Below are positions 16,834 to 25,431 of a stretch of DNA of 64,000 bases, piece by piece. This stretch comes from Rhodospirillales bacterium. Its GTDB lineage: Bacteria > Pseudomonadota > Alphaproteobacteria > Rhodospirillales > Defluviicoccaceae. The stretch spans positions 17,644-81,643 of the forward strand of contig JAEULH010000084.1 in assembly GCA_016793925.1 (NCBI GenBank), written 5' to 3'. The position numbers and the translations under genes were made by a program. How positions within the stretch are numbered: position 1 is the stretch's first letter; each line of letters opens with the position of its first letter. A model generated the notes under the pieces. That model was not told where the DNA came from. It ran no database searches and saw only the letters and a program-made list of their open reading frames with translations.

Positions 16834-19119
16834 ATGGGACAAACGGCGGGCCGTCGGCTCGGCCTCAGCCTTCTTCTTCTGGTTCTTACTCTCGCTCCCG
16901 CCTTTGCCCAGTATGGCGACGACGTGATTCGCCAGATTGTCGTGGAGGGCACCCAGCGAGTGGAGCCGAGCACGGTGCGGTCCTACCTGCTGGTGCAGGA
17001 GGGCGACGCGTTCGACGCCAGTCGCATCGACCGGTCCTTGAAGAGCCTGTATGCGACGGGACTTTTCGCCGACGTGACCGTTCGTCGCGATGGCAACACC
17101 CTCATCGTGAGTGTCGTCGAAAATCCGATCATCAACCGCGTCGCCTTCGAGGGGAACGACAAGCTCGATGACAAGGCGCTGGAGGCCGAGATCAGTCTGC
17201 GCCCCCGCGTCATCTACACCCGGACCAAGGTGCAGAGCGACGTCGACCGGATCCTCAACCTTTATCGGCGCAGTGGTCGCTTCGCGGCGACCGTCGATCC
17301 GAAGATCATTCGACTTGAGCAGAATCGGGTCGATGTCGTCTTCGAGATCCACGAAGGCGACGTCACGACCGTCGAATCCATTCGCTTTATCGGCAACCGC
17401 GCCTTCGGCGAGGGCCAGTTGCGAGAGGTCATCCGCACCAAGCAGTCCCGCTGGTGGCGCTTTTTCAGCACGGAAGACACTTACGACCCCGACCGCCTGT
17501 CGCTTGATCGCGAGCTTCTGCGGCGCTTCTACCTGTCGGAAGGCTATGCGGATTTCGAGGTGCGCTCGGCGGTGGCGGAACTCACCCCCGACCGCAGCGA
17601 TTTTCTGCTGACGATCACGGTCAGCGAAGGCGAACGCTATCGCTTCGGCACCGTCAACATCGAGAGCACCATCCCCGGCCTGAGCTCTGACAGCCTGCGC
17701 AAGGTCGTGACCGCGCGGTCGGGTGAGTGGTACGACGCCAACGCGGTCGAGCACTCCATCGACGCGATCACCGAGTCCGCCGGCAACCTCGGCTACGCCT
17801 TCGTCGACGTGCGCCCGCAGGTCCTGCGCAATCGCGACGCCCGGACCATCGACGTCACTTTCCTCGTCAACGAGGGGCCCCGCGTGTTCGTCGAGCGGAT
17901 CGACATATCGGGCAATGTGCGAACCGTCGACCAGGTGATTCGTCGGGAGTTCCGCTTTGCGGAGGGCGACGCGTTCAACGCGGCCAAGCTTCGTCGTTCA
18001 CGCCAACGCATCCAGGATCTGGACTTCTTCGAGAAGGTCGACGTCGATCAGGTCCAGGGCAGCGCCCCCGATCGGGCCGTGGTCAAGGTCAATGTCGAAG
18101 AAAAGTCGACCGGATCGTTGTCGATCGGTGCCGGGTTTTCGACGTCGAGCGGGATCCTCGGCGATCTGAGCGTCCGCGAGCGCAATCTGCTCGGCCAGGG
18201 CCAGGACCTGCGGGCGACCCTTCTGCTGGGCCAGAAGCAGCAGCAGGTCGACGTCAGCTTCACCGAGCCGTATTTCCTCGACCGCAACATCGTCGCGGGT
18301 GTCGATGCCTACTACGTTCAGACGGATCGGCGCAGTGAAAGCTCGTTCGATACCCGGACCATCGGCGCGGCGCTGCGCGCCGGTTATCCGATCACCGAGC
18401 GGCTTACCCAGAACTGGCGATACACGCTGAAGCGCCAGACGATCCGCAATGTCCCGTCCGACGCCTCGATCTTCGTCAAGGAGGCGGAGGGCACCGACGT
18501 CATCTCGGAGATTTCCCACTCGCTGACGTACGATCGCCGCGACAGCCGGATCAACCCGACGAACGGGTACTACAGCAAGTTCACCACCGACGTGGCCGGA
18601 CTTGGCGGCGACGTCCGCTACCTGCGCAACCGGCTCGACGCCGGCTACTATTATCCGCTCACCAAGGACTGGATCGGCTCGCTCAGCGGCGGGGTCGGCT
18701 ACATCTTCGGGCTGTTCCAGGACGAGCGCTTGCTGGACCGCTTCTTCATCGGCGGCGAGGAAGTCCGCGGCTTCGCCAACGACGGCATCGGCCCGCGCGA
18801 CCGCGATACCGGCGACGCGCTCGGCGGTCAGTGGTTCTACGCGACCTCGGCGCAGGTCACGTTCCCTCTCGGTTTGCCCGAGGAATACGCGATCCGCGGC
18901 CGCGCCTTTACCGACGTCGGCTCCTCATGGAAAATGACCACGAAATCGGACCAGAAGTCGCTGGTGGAAGACAGCGCGGAACCGCGGGTATCGGTCGGCA
19001 CCGGCATAACCTGGGTGTCGCCGTTCGGACCGCTCGGCGTCGATCTCGGCTACCCGCTCGTCAAGCAGAGCTTCGACAAGACCGAGCTGTTCCGGGTCAA
19101 CTTCGGGACGAGGTTCTAA
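16834..19119 (+). CDS. bamA: Outer-membrane protein assembly factor BamA
   Basis: A 761-residue Omp85 protein, the core of the BAM machine that folds beta-barrels into the outer membrane. The signal peptide (LGLSLLLLVLTLAPAFA-QYG) ends near residue 26. Five POTRA repeats follow to about residue 420 (the first begins IRQIVVEGTQRVEPSTVRSYL), then the 16-strand barrel. The barrel contains the lid-lock-type region DERLLDRFFIGGEEVRGFANDGIGPRD and a C-terminal phenylalanine (FRVNFGTRF). Oddly, the GGAGG at 16829-16833 abuts the ATG with no spacer. No other in-frame start upstream would be better, and a later start would lose the signal peptide. Confidence 0.98.
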   Translation: MGQTAGRRLGLSLLLLVLTLAPAFAQYGDDVIRQIVVEGTQRVEPSTVRSYLLVQEGDAFDASRIDRSLKSLYATGLFADVTVRRDGNTLIVSVVENPIINRVAFEGNDKLDDKALEAEISLRPRVIYTRTKVQSDVDRILNLYRRSGRFAATVDPKIIRLEQNRVDVVFEIHEGDVTTVESIRFIGNRAFGEGQLREVIRTKQSRWWRFFSTEDTYDPDRLSLDRELLRRFYLSEGYADFEVRSAVAELTPDRSDFLLTITVSEGERYRFGTVNIESTIPGLSSDSLRKVVTARSGEWYDANAVEHSIDAITESAGNLGYAFVDVRPQVLRNRDARTIDVTFLVNEGPRVFVERIDISGNVRTVDQVIRREFRFAEGDAFNAAKLRRSRQRIQDLDFFEKVDVDQVQGSAPDRAVVKVNVEEKSTGSLSIGAGFSTSSGILGDLSVRERNLLGQGQDLRATLLLGQKQQQVDVSFTEPYFLDRNIVAGVDAYYVQTDRRSESSFDTRTIGAALRAGYPITERLTQNWRYTLKRQTIRNVPSDASIFVKEAEGTDVISEISHSLTYDRRDSRINPTNGYYSKFTTDVAGLGGDVRYLRNRLDAGYYYPLTKDWIGSLSGGVGYIFGLFQDERLLDRFFIGGEEVRGFANDGIGPRDRDTGDALGGQWFYATSAQVTFPLGLPEEYAIRGRAFTDVGSSWKMTTKSDQKSLVEDSAEPRVSVGTGITWVSPFGPLGVDLGYPLVKQSFDKTELFRVNFGTRF

Positions 19120-19123
19120 ACCC

Positions 19124-19693
19124 ATGATTGTTCGCAGATTTTTCGTCGTCGCTGTGGTGCTGGCGGGGCTCGTCGCGCCGGCGCTCCCGGTCCGGGCCCA
19201 GGAAATGCCGACGGTCCGTCTCGGCATCCTCGATGTCGGCCGGGCGCTGCAGAATGCCTCCGCGGTCAAGGGCATCCGCTCGCAGCTCAGCACCTACATG
19301 GACTCCTACCGCGCCGATACCCAGAAGGAAGAGCAGTCTTTGCGCAGCGGCCAGGAAGAGCTGGTGCGCAAGCGGGCCGTGCTGTCGGCGGATGCCTTCG
19401 CGGCGGAAAGGCAGAAGCTCGAGCAGCGCCTCGCCGCCGCCCAGGCCAAGGTTCAGGACCGGCGCCAGTCGCTGGAGCGGGTTCACGCCGAGGCCATGCA
19501 GAAAGTCCAGGATGTCCTCGCCAACATCGTCAACACGCTCGCCAGCGAGCGCGGTCTGACGCTGATCCTGCGCAAGGACCAGACCGTCTACTCGGCCGCG
19601 TCCTACGAGATCACCGACGAAGTCCTCAAGCGTCTCGACAAGCAACTGCCGTCGGTCAAGATCGGCAATCCCAACACACCGGCGAAGAAGTAG
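19124..19693 (+). CDS. skp: OmpH/Skp-like periplasmic chaperone
   Basis: A 189-residue OmpH-family chaperone that holds unfolded outer-membrane proteins in the periplasm for BamA. The signal peptide VVAVVLAGLVAPALPVRA ends near residue 25. The body starts VRLGILDVGRALQNASAVKGIRSQL, continues as a long charged coiled coil (about residues 60-150, rich in Gln, Glu, Arg and Ala), and ends in a Lys/Pro-containing tail. It starts four bases after bamA. lpxD, fabZ and lpxA usually follow; here the run stops and the next genes are on the other strand. Confidence 0.93.
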   Translation: MIVRRFFVVAVVLAGLVAPALPVRAQEMPTVRLGILDVGRALQNASAVKGIRSQLSTYMDSYRADTQKEEQSLRSGQEELVRKRAVLSADAFAAERQKLEQRLAAAQAKVQDRRQSLERVHAEAMQKVQDVLANIVNTLASERGLTLILRKDQTVYSAASYEITDEVLKRLDKQLPSVKIGNPNTPAKK

Positions 19694-20010
19694 GCAAACC
19701 CGCAGCGCCCGCGGCGTAGGAAAAGAGGCCGGCCGGCTACCGCGCCCTTCCGGCGCGCAGCAAAGGGGGCGACCGGAGCCGTCCGACCGGAAGGAACGTA
19801 CGGCGAGGCGAGCTCAGTGGCTCAGTCGAGGTCGCGATGGACCTCGCCTCCGGTCATGGCCGGACGTCGGCTCTGGCGGCATTGAGCGTTTGGCTGGGTT
19901 GCCATGCACGGGCAGCAGCGGCGGGAAGGGCGAACGGGTCGCCCTTCGGCCGGGTTACCGGGAAGAGGGAAGAGGAGAGCGCTTCGCCGGGCTGAATATC
20001 GACGAGCCGG
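19694..20010. other. Gene-free stretch after skp with paired repeats
   Basis: I see no gene here. GAGGCGAG at 19805-19812 can pair with CTCGCCTC at 19843-19850. CGAGGTC (19827-19833) and GACCTCG (19840-19846) form an alternative 7-bp hairpin with a GCGATG loop. No U-tract follows, so termination of skp transcription here is only a possibility. The stretch marks the junction where the lpxD-fabZ-lpxA genes would normally continue. Confidence 0.35.
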
Positions 20011-20039
20011 TGAAACGAAATCGGGCCCGAGGGCCCGAT
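20011..20039 (-). terminator. Rho-independent terminator of the sulfatase operon
   Basis: ATCGGGCCC (20020-20028) and GGGCCCGAT (20031-20039) form a perfect nine-base-pair stem with a two-base centre. Read on the minus strand, it lies about 30 bases after the HAD gene stop and is followed by TTTCGTTTC, a usable U-rich tail. It fits termination of the leftward operon. Confidence 0.72.
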
Positions 20040-20068
20040 CGTCGGCGGCCTGCTTACGTCGCCCTGGA

Positions 20069-21097
20069 TCAGTCGGGCTTCTTGTCCCACGGGAAGATCT
20101 GTTTCCAGTCGTCCTTCATGCTGATCACCGTCCAGCCCTGGCTTTTCGCCTGGTCCATCAGCGCCTGTGAAAACGTCCCGATCTTGGTGTCCGGCAACCC
20201 ATTCGCCGGCCCGTATGCGAACTCTCGCGTCGCGTCGTCGTGGAGCACCAGCATCATCAGCCTTGCGCCGTCGCCGGCTCCCGTCCACTCCAGCATCTCG
20301 CGGTCGCCGTCGGAGTTGCCGAACGCGGCATAGGGCCGCTTGCCGATGAACAGGTTGATGCCGACCGGCTTGCCCACCTTGTCGTCGACAAAAAAGATCT
20401 TCGGCTCGCGCAGCAGTATTGGCTTGCCGTCCTGGTACGCGTACTTGGTGGCGATGCTCGATCCGACCACCTGCTCGACCGGGACGGAGTACACCTGCTC
20501 GCTGAAGACCCGCACGAATTCCTGGCCGCCGCCCGTGACGATGTAGGTTCGAAAGCCGTTGGCCCGCAGATAGTCCATCACCTCGAGCATCGGCTGGTAG
20601 ACGAGGTCGGTGTACGGCCGCTCGAAGCGCGGATGCCGGGCCTGCCCCAGCCACTGTTTCACGACCTCTATGAAGTCCGCGTTGCTTATCCCGGCGTGGG
20701 TGGCGGCGACGATGATCGCCCAGTCGCCCTCGGTGAACTTGGCCATCGCCTCGCGATCGCCGGCCAGCACCGACTTGAAAGGTTCCTGACCCTTCCATTC
20801 GGGATGTTTCGCCGCCAGCACGTGCACCCGGTCGAGCGCAAACACAGCCTGCGCATACAGGGGATGCGATACCCACAGCGTGCCGTCGTTATCGAAGGTC
20901 GCGATGCGATCCTCGGGCTTGACGAAGGTGGGGCTGCCTTCGGTTGTCGTCGCCGTGACGAACTTGATGATTCCCTGTTTCGCCGCCCCGTCATTCCAGG
21001 ACGGCAGGGGATCATCCGCGGCACGAACGCCGAGCGCGAAAAGAAGGCCGCCGATCAGGGCGACGACGGCAAAAGAGAGGAGCGCAATTTTCCGCAT
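20069..21097 (-). CDS. Exported HAD-family phosphatase
   Basis: A 342-residue haloacid dehalogenase-fold hydrolase. The signal peptide (ALLSFAVVALIGGLLFALGVRA) ends near residue 26. Motif I is TFDNDGTLW, with nucleophile D69 and acid D71. Motif II is probably YIVTGGGQEF, and motif III/IV is in AAFGNSDGDREML. It resembles exported phosphoserine-phosphatase-like or nonspecific acid phosphatases; the substrate is not known. It is the last gene of the leftward operon after two sulfatases, so it may remove phosphate from the same organic esters. The ATG at 21097 follows AAGG; an open frame upstream runs into a hairpin region and is not expected to be translated. Confidence 0.85.
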   Translation of the reverse strand: MRKIALLSFAVVALIGGLLFALGVRAADDPLPSWNDGAAKQGIIKFVTATTTEGSPTFVKPEDRIATFDNDGTLWVSHPLYAQAVFALDRVHVLAAKHPEWKGQEPFKSVLAGDREAMAKFTEGDWAIIVAATHAGISNADFIEVVKQWLGQARHPRFERPYTDLVYQPMLEVMDYLRANGFRTYIVTGGGQEFVRVFSEQVYSVPVEQVVGSSIATKYAYQDGKPILLREPKIFFVDDKVGKPVGINLFIGKRPYAAFGNSDGDREMLEWTGAGDGARLMMLVLHDDATREFAYGPANGLPDTKIGTFSQALMDQAKSQGWTVISMKDDWKQIFPWDKKPD

Positions 21098-21136
21098 GCC
21101 TTGGTGTCCCGCGACAAGTCTCGATTTTTTGAAAGG

Positions 21137-21166
21137 GGTTCGCCCCGCCACGAAGCGGGGCGAACC
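21137..21166 (-). other. Intercistronic hairpin between sulfatase 1 and the HAD gene
   Basis: GGTTCGCCCCGC (21137-21148) and GCGGGGCGAACC (21155-21166) pair perfectly over 12 bases with a CACGAA loop, in the 83-bp gap between the two genes. On the minus strand it is followed by CCTTTC and then A residues, not a proper U-tract. It could stabilise the upstream message or weakly attenuate the HAD gene. Confidence 0.6.
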
Positions 21167-21180
21167 GTCGCTTTGTCCGA

Positions 21181-22845
21181 TCAGTTGCCGTTCGGCATCG
21201 GCAAGCTGAAGCCGTCTTTTTGGAGCTCGTCCTGCAACCACTTGAAGCGCTGATACTTCGTGATGGTTATCGGCCCCGTGTAGACCTCGCTCTGCAGTTT
21301 GCGCGGCGGATACTGCACGTAGGTCTTCATCAGGTCCGCAACGGCCTGATTGAAGGTGACCAGGGTCCAGGTGTGCTCGGACCAGTTGGTCATGAAGATG
21401 TCGTAGCGCTCCTGCGGATCCTGCCAGAGATCGAAGATCTGCGGCGCTGCGGCGACGTACTTCTCCTGGCCCTTCCAGCCGAGGTTGGTGTCGACGGCGA
21501 GGCCGCCGGTCGCCTGGCCATCATCGCCGCGCAGGTTGAAGACCGCCTTGTATTGGCCGGCACGAACCGCCCCGGGCGAGAGTTCGTCCTCGGTGAAGTA
21601 GAACCACGTGTTGCGTGCGCTCTTGCCTTTGCCGAACAGCACCGGGGACATGTCGTAGCTGTCGAAGATGATCGGCTGTCCTTCGCGGTCTTCCTTCGGC
21701 AGATCGATGCCCGCGACGGAAGCGAAGGTGGCCATCAGATCGAGACTGCCGAGGATGTCGCTGTTGCGCACGCCGGCCGCGATTTTGCCCGGCCAGACGG
21801 CGATCGCCGGCACCCGGTTGCCGCCTTCACGGACCGTCCCCTTGGTCCCCCGAAACGGCGTGTAGCCCGCGTCGGGGTAGACGTCCTGCCAGGCGCCGTT
21901 GTCGGTGGTGTAGAACACCAGGGTGTTCTTATCCAGACCCAGCTCCTTGAGCTTGTTCATGACGTTTCCGATGCGGGTGTCGAGCTCGACGACCGAGTCG
22001 GCGAACTTGGTTTTCGACAGCGATTTCTGCTCGAACTCCGGCGCCGGCAGGTTCGGCTGGTGAACCTTCATAAAGTTGATGTTGATAAAGAACGGCTGGT
22101 TGGCGTGTTTCGCCGCATCCTCCAGGAAGCTGATGCCCGACCCCTCGATGTACTTGTCGAGGAACGGGATGCCGACGACACCCTGGTCCGGCGTATCCAC
22201 GTACTCGCCGTTGACCTTCCAATCCTCGTGAGCCTTCTCACCGGCGTTGCCGGAAAGCGAGCCCTTGGTCACCTTCTGGAACATCTCCCGCAGCTTCGGG
22301 TCCATGTCCGGGAACCACTTCGGGTCACCGTAGGTGTAGGCGTTCAGGTGATAGAGCAACGCGTGCTCCATCACGTCGTAGCCCTGGGCGTTCGGCAGGG
22401 CGTAGTCGTCTTCGCCCAGGTGCCATTTGCCGGTGAAGTATGTCTTGTAGCCGGCCTTTTTGAGAACCGAGGCCAGCGTCCACTCCGCCTTCGGCAGGCC
22501 GCCGCCCTGGCCCTGGAAGGCCACGGTGGTCATGCCGCTCCGGTTGGGGATGCGACCGGTCTGGATGGCGGCGCGACCCGGGGTGCAGCTCGGCTGGCCG
22601 TAGAAGGAGAAGAAGGTCATCCCCCCGTCGGCCATCTTGTCGAGATTGGGCGTGGGCATGCCGCGCCCCTCGCCGCCGCCGTACACGCCGATGTCGCCCC
22701 AGCCGTGGTCGTCGGAGACGATCAGCAGAATATTGGGCTTGCTGCCGGCAGCGGACTGGGCGTCCGCCGCCACTGACGGCGCCGAATAGAGCGCGCCAAC
22801 GCCAATCGCGAGCATCGGCAGATAGGCGAGCAACTTGCGAACCAT
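21181..22845 (-). CDS. Exported type I (formylglycine) sulfatase 1
   Basis: A 554-residue arylsulfatase-family enzyme with a signal peptide ending near AAPSVA-like residues 20-27 (ALYSAPSVAADAQ). The catalytic signature C87-T-P-G-R91 in PSCTPGRAAIQTGR is the canonical C-x-P-x-R that is converted to formylglycine. The metal-binding acids are in VSDDHGWGDIG (D45, D46) and FYTTDNGAWQDVYPD. TGKWHLGEDD carries the usual active-site lysine and histidine. The family hydrolyses sulfate esters in the periplasm; the actual ester is unknown. Start ATG 22845 has a very strong ribosome site (AAGGAGGT, five to eight bases away). It is the middle gene of the leftward operon. Confidence 0.93.
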   Translation of the reverse strand: MVRKLLAYLPMLAIGVGALYSAPSVAADAQSAAGSKPNILLIVSDDHGWGDIGVYGGGEGRGMPTPNLDKMADGGMTFFSFYGQPSCTPGRAAIQTGRIPNRSGMTTVAFQGQGGGLPKAEWTLASVLKKAGYKTYFTGKWHLGEDDYALPNAQGYDVMEHALLYHLNAYTYGDPKWFPDMDPKLREMFQKVTKGSLSGNAGEKAHEDWKVNGEYVDTPDQGVVGIPFLDKYIEGSGISFLEDAAKHANQPFFININFMKVHQPNLPAPEFEQKSLSKTKFADSVVELDTRIGNVMNKLKELGLDKNTLVFYTTDNGAWQDVYPDAGYTPFRGTKGTVREGGNRVPAIAVWPGKIAAGVRNSDILGSLDLMATFASVAGIDLPKEDREGQPIIFDSYDMSPVLFGKGKSARNTWFYFTEDELSPGAVRAGQYKAVFNLRGDDGQATGGLAVDTNLGWKGQEKYVAAAPQIFDLWQDPQERYDIFMTNWSEHTWTLVTFNQAVADLMKTYVQYPPRKLQSEVYTGPITITKYQRFKWLQDELQKDGFSLPMPNGN

Positions 22846-22985
22846 CCCGTACCTCCTTTTGTGGTTAAATTCTTCCCTCGACGATCACCTTACACGTTCA
22901 CGACGCGGCGGCCCACAGCGCATTTGGCGGCTGTTCTTCACCTGTCGTCCCGGCTGCCATGCGTCCGCAGTCAGGTGGCCGATCA

Positions 22986-23015
22986 GGGAGCGGAGCGAGG
23001 CTTCGCTCCGCTCCC
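22986..23015 (-). other. Intercistronic hairpin between the two sulfatase genes
   Basis: GGGAGCGGAGCGA (22986-22998) and TCGCTCCGCTCCC (23003-23015) pair perfectly over 13 bases with a four-base loop. It lies just 14 bases after the sulfatase 2 stop in the 183-bp gap before sulfatase 1. No U-tract follows on either strand. A role in message processing or in blocking 3' decay is more likely than full termination. Confidence 0.6.
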
Positions 23016-23028
23016 GAATGTCCCTGCG

Positions 23029-24771
23029 CTAATCGCTGGCGTGGGGGGCCTTCTTCATCTGATCCAGGATTCCGCTGAGGTTGTAGGATTCAGGAGCCTG
23101 CAGCGGCGGGAACTCCTTGTAGGACTCGAGTTCCTTGAGCCAGAGCTGCTGGCCGATCGGCAGCATGTTCCAGTCGTACAGGTAGGCGGTCGCGGGACTT
23201 GCAAGCGCGCCACCAACACTCATGGCCGTCTTCTGTTCGACACCGACCGCCTGCTCGAAGGGATCGCGCTTGATGTTCTGCAACAAAGTGAAGTGAAAGG
23301 GGATGAGCGGCAGGATCCAGCCGGCAGGACCGGGCTGCGACATGGTGTAGTACATCTTCCAGTTCTTGTAGCGAACTGCCGACGGCGTGGCACCAGAGTA
23401 GAAGTAGAAATGGTCCCGATTGCTCTTTTCTGCCTTTCCAAGCAGGAAATTGGCTTGGTCGAATCCATCAAGCGTTGTTTTCACGATGTCCGGGTACTTG
23501 CCGGCCTCGACCTGATTTTTCAGCTCATCGCCTTTGGCACCGCCGGCGATATCGACGAAGGTCGGCAACCAGTCCAAGGCCGCAAACATCTGGTTCGTCC
23601 ATACGCCCGCTTTGACGTGCCCCGGCCAACGCACGACCATCGGCGCACGATAACCGCCTTCCCAGGCCTCGCCCTTTTGGCCCTTGAAGGGCGTAATCCC
23701 GCCATCGGGGAAGCTGATCGCTTCGGCGCCATTGTCCGTCGTGAAAACGACGATGGTGTTGTCGAGCTGGCCCATGTCTTCGAGCTTCTTCAGCACGTAG
23801 CCGATGTTGTCGTCCATCTGCTTCATGCCGGCCTCGTTGACGCCCCAGTCCTTGCCGCCCGGCTCACCGACCATGGCCAGGTACTTGTCCGGCAGCATGG
23901 TGGTGACGTGCATGCGCGCCGGGTTGTACCAGACGAAGAAGGGCTTGCTGGTCTTCTTCGGGTCATTGCGATCGAGGAAGTCGATCACCTTGGCCGAGAT
24001 CTCCTCGTCGATCGTCTTCGACCGCTCGAGCGACAACGGTCCCTCGTCCTTGCAGGTCTGGTTTTTCTCCGTGCCGTCCGACGACGTGCAGGCGAGGAGA
24101 GGGCGTGGCGGCGTCAGGCAGGTGGTCGTCTTCGGGTCGACCGCGCCGGGGACCTCGGGCACGCCCGGGATAGGGGTGTTCTTGCACGGCGGGGCGATAC
24201 CCTGCTCGGTCTCCGACTTGTTGATGTCCGGGAAGCTGACCTGCTGCATCGCATCGAGATGGTACAGGTAGCCCCAGAACTCCTGAAAGCCGTGCGCCGT
24301 AGGCAACGACTCCGTGTGGTCGCCCAGATGGTTCTTGCCGAACTCGCCGGTGGTGTAGCCGAGATCGTAGAGGAACTTGGCCACCGCCGGGGTCCCTTTC
24401 CGCAACCACGACGGGCTTCCCGGCAACTGCGGCGGGATCATGCCGGTGCGCAGCGGATACATGCCGGTAAAGAACGCGTTGCGCCCTGAGGTACAGCTCT
24501 GCATGGCGTAGTAGTCGGTGAATGCCATCCCCTCCCGGCCAATGCGATCGATGTTGGGCGTTTCTCCGACCATCACACCTCGGTGGTAGTAGCTCGGCTG
24601 CATCCAGCCGATGTCGTCGCCCATGATGAACAGGATGTTGGGCTTCTTCTCCTGCGCCTTCTCCTGCGCCGCCGCCGGTTGAGCGAGCACCGTAACCATG
24701 ATGCCGATGGTCGATAAGGCTCCTATGAAGCCTTTGGTAAACCCCGCGAGATGATTTAACTTTTTTTTCAT
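23029..24771 (-). CDS. Exported sulfatase 2 with variant C-T-S-G-R motif
   Basis: A 580-residue sulfatase-family protein. The signal peptide covers residues 10-35 (GALSTIGIMVTVLAQPAAAQ). The metal motif is MGDDIGWMQPS (D52, D53). The formylglycine site is C93-T-S-G-R97 in MQSCTSGRNAFFTGM, with Ser at the position that is Pro or Ala in most sulfatases. GKNHLGDHTE and VVFTTDNGAEAISFPDGG supply the remaining active-site residues. An insertion at about residues 190-240 holds four cysteines, probably disulfide-linked, next to Pro-rich sequence. The gene starts with eight consecutive A bases after the ATG; GGAGAA precedes it. It is first in the leftward operon. Its substrate is unknown. Confidence 0.9.
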   Translation of the reverse strand: MKKKLNHLAGFTKGFIGALSTIGIMVTVLAQPAAAQEKAQEKKPNILFIMGDDIGWMQPSYYHRGVMVGETPNIDRIGREGMAFTDYYAMQSCTSGRNAFFTGMYPLRTGMIPPQLPGSPSWLRKGTPAVAKFLYDLGYTTGEFGKNHLGDHTESLPTAHGFQEFWGYLYHLDAMQQVSFPDINKSETEQGIAPPCKNTPIPGVPEVPGAVDPKTTTCLTPPRPLLACTSSDGTEKNQTCKDEGPLSLERSKTIDEEISAKVIDFLDRNDPKKTSKPFFVWYNPARMHVTTMLPDKYLAMVGEPGGKDWGVNEAGMKQMDDNIGYVLKKLEDMGQLDNTIVVFTTDNGAEAISFPDGGITPFKGQKGEAWEGGYRAPMVVRWPGHVKAGVWTNQMFAALDWLPTFVDIAGGAKGDELKNQVEAGKYPDIVKTTLDGFDQANFLLGKAEKSNRDHFYFYSGATPSAVRYKNWKMYYTMSQPGPAGWILPLIPFHFTLLQNIKRDPFEQAVGVEQKTAMSVGGALASPATAYLYDWNMLPIGQQLWLKELESYKEFPPLQAPESYNLSGILDQMKKAPHASD

Positions 24772-24876
24772 GTACTTTCTCCTTCGACAAATACAAGCAC
24801 ATCCCTATACTGCGAACGGCACCTTTTATTGTGTGTCGCTTTTCTTAACGCCGCTCCCGAGGCGACCCGGCCCCGG

Positions 24877-25431
24877 TCAGTTGTCGCGGATCATGGCCGT
24901 GTAGGTCGCATCGGCGACCACGTTGCCATTGACCTCGGCCCGGCCGGAGAATTTCCAGACGTTGCCTCTCTTTCGCTCCTTTTCGACGTGAACAAGCAAC
25001 GTGTCGCCGGGCACGACCGGCTTGCGGAAACGCGCCGATTCGACTGACATGAAATAGACGAGGCTGCCTTCGCGTTCGGGGCCGAGGCTTGCGACGACGA
25101 GGACGGCCGCCGTCTGCGCCATGGCCTCGATGATCAGGACTCCCGGCATGATCGGATCGCTTGGGAAGTGGCCCTGAAAGTACGGCTCGTTGATGGTGAC
25201 GTTCTTGATCCCGGTCGCTCGGTCGTTCAGGACCAGGTCCTTCACCCGGTCGATCATCAGGAACGGATAGCGATGCGGAATCATGCGTCGGATGCCGTGA
25301 ATATCGATCACGTGTTCCGCGACGGCCACCGCGTCTAGGTCCATTGGCCACGCACCCTTTTTTGTTTCGTCCGGCGCCTCGTCGAGCGAACCGTCATCGG
25401 CCGGATCCGGAGAAAGATCCGTTGCGCTCAT
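24877..25431 (-). CDS. fabZ: 3-hydroxyacyl-ACP dehydratase FabZ, isolated from its usual cluster
   Basis: A 184-residue hot-dog-fold dehydratase of type II fatty acid synthesis. IRRMIPHRYPFLMIDRV and FQGHFPSDPIMPGVLIIEAMAQT carry the catalytic H88 and E102. SVESARFRKPVVPGDTL completes the family pattern. The first 30 residues (Asp/Pro/Glu-rich) extend beyond the usual start; an internal ATG at residue 30 (MDLDAVAVAEHV) is the alternative. I keep 25431 because GGAG lies about nine bases before it. In related genomes fabZ sits between lpxD and lpxA right after skp; here it is inverted, alone, and 5 kb from skp. Confidence 0.95.
   Translation of the reverse strand: MSATDLSPDPADDGSLDEAPDETKKGAWPMDLDAVAVAEHVIDIHGIRRMIPHRYPFLMIDRVKDLVLNDRATGIKNVTINEPYFQGHFPSDPIMPGVLIIEAMAQTAAVLVVASLGPEREGSLVYFMSVESARFRKPVVPGDTLLVHVEKERKRGNVWKFSGRAEVNGNVVADATYTAMIRDN

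Noticed and set aside
24760..24771. The eight-A run at the start of sulfatase 2 as a phase-variation switch
   Set aside because: It arises naturally from Met-Lys-Lys-Lys codons and no second frame or truncated copy supports switching.
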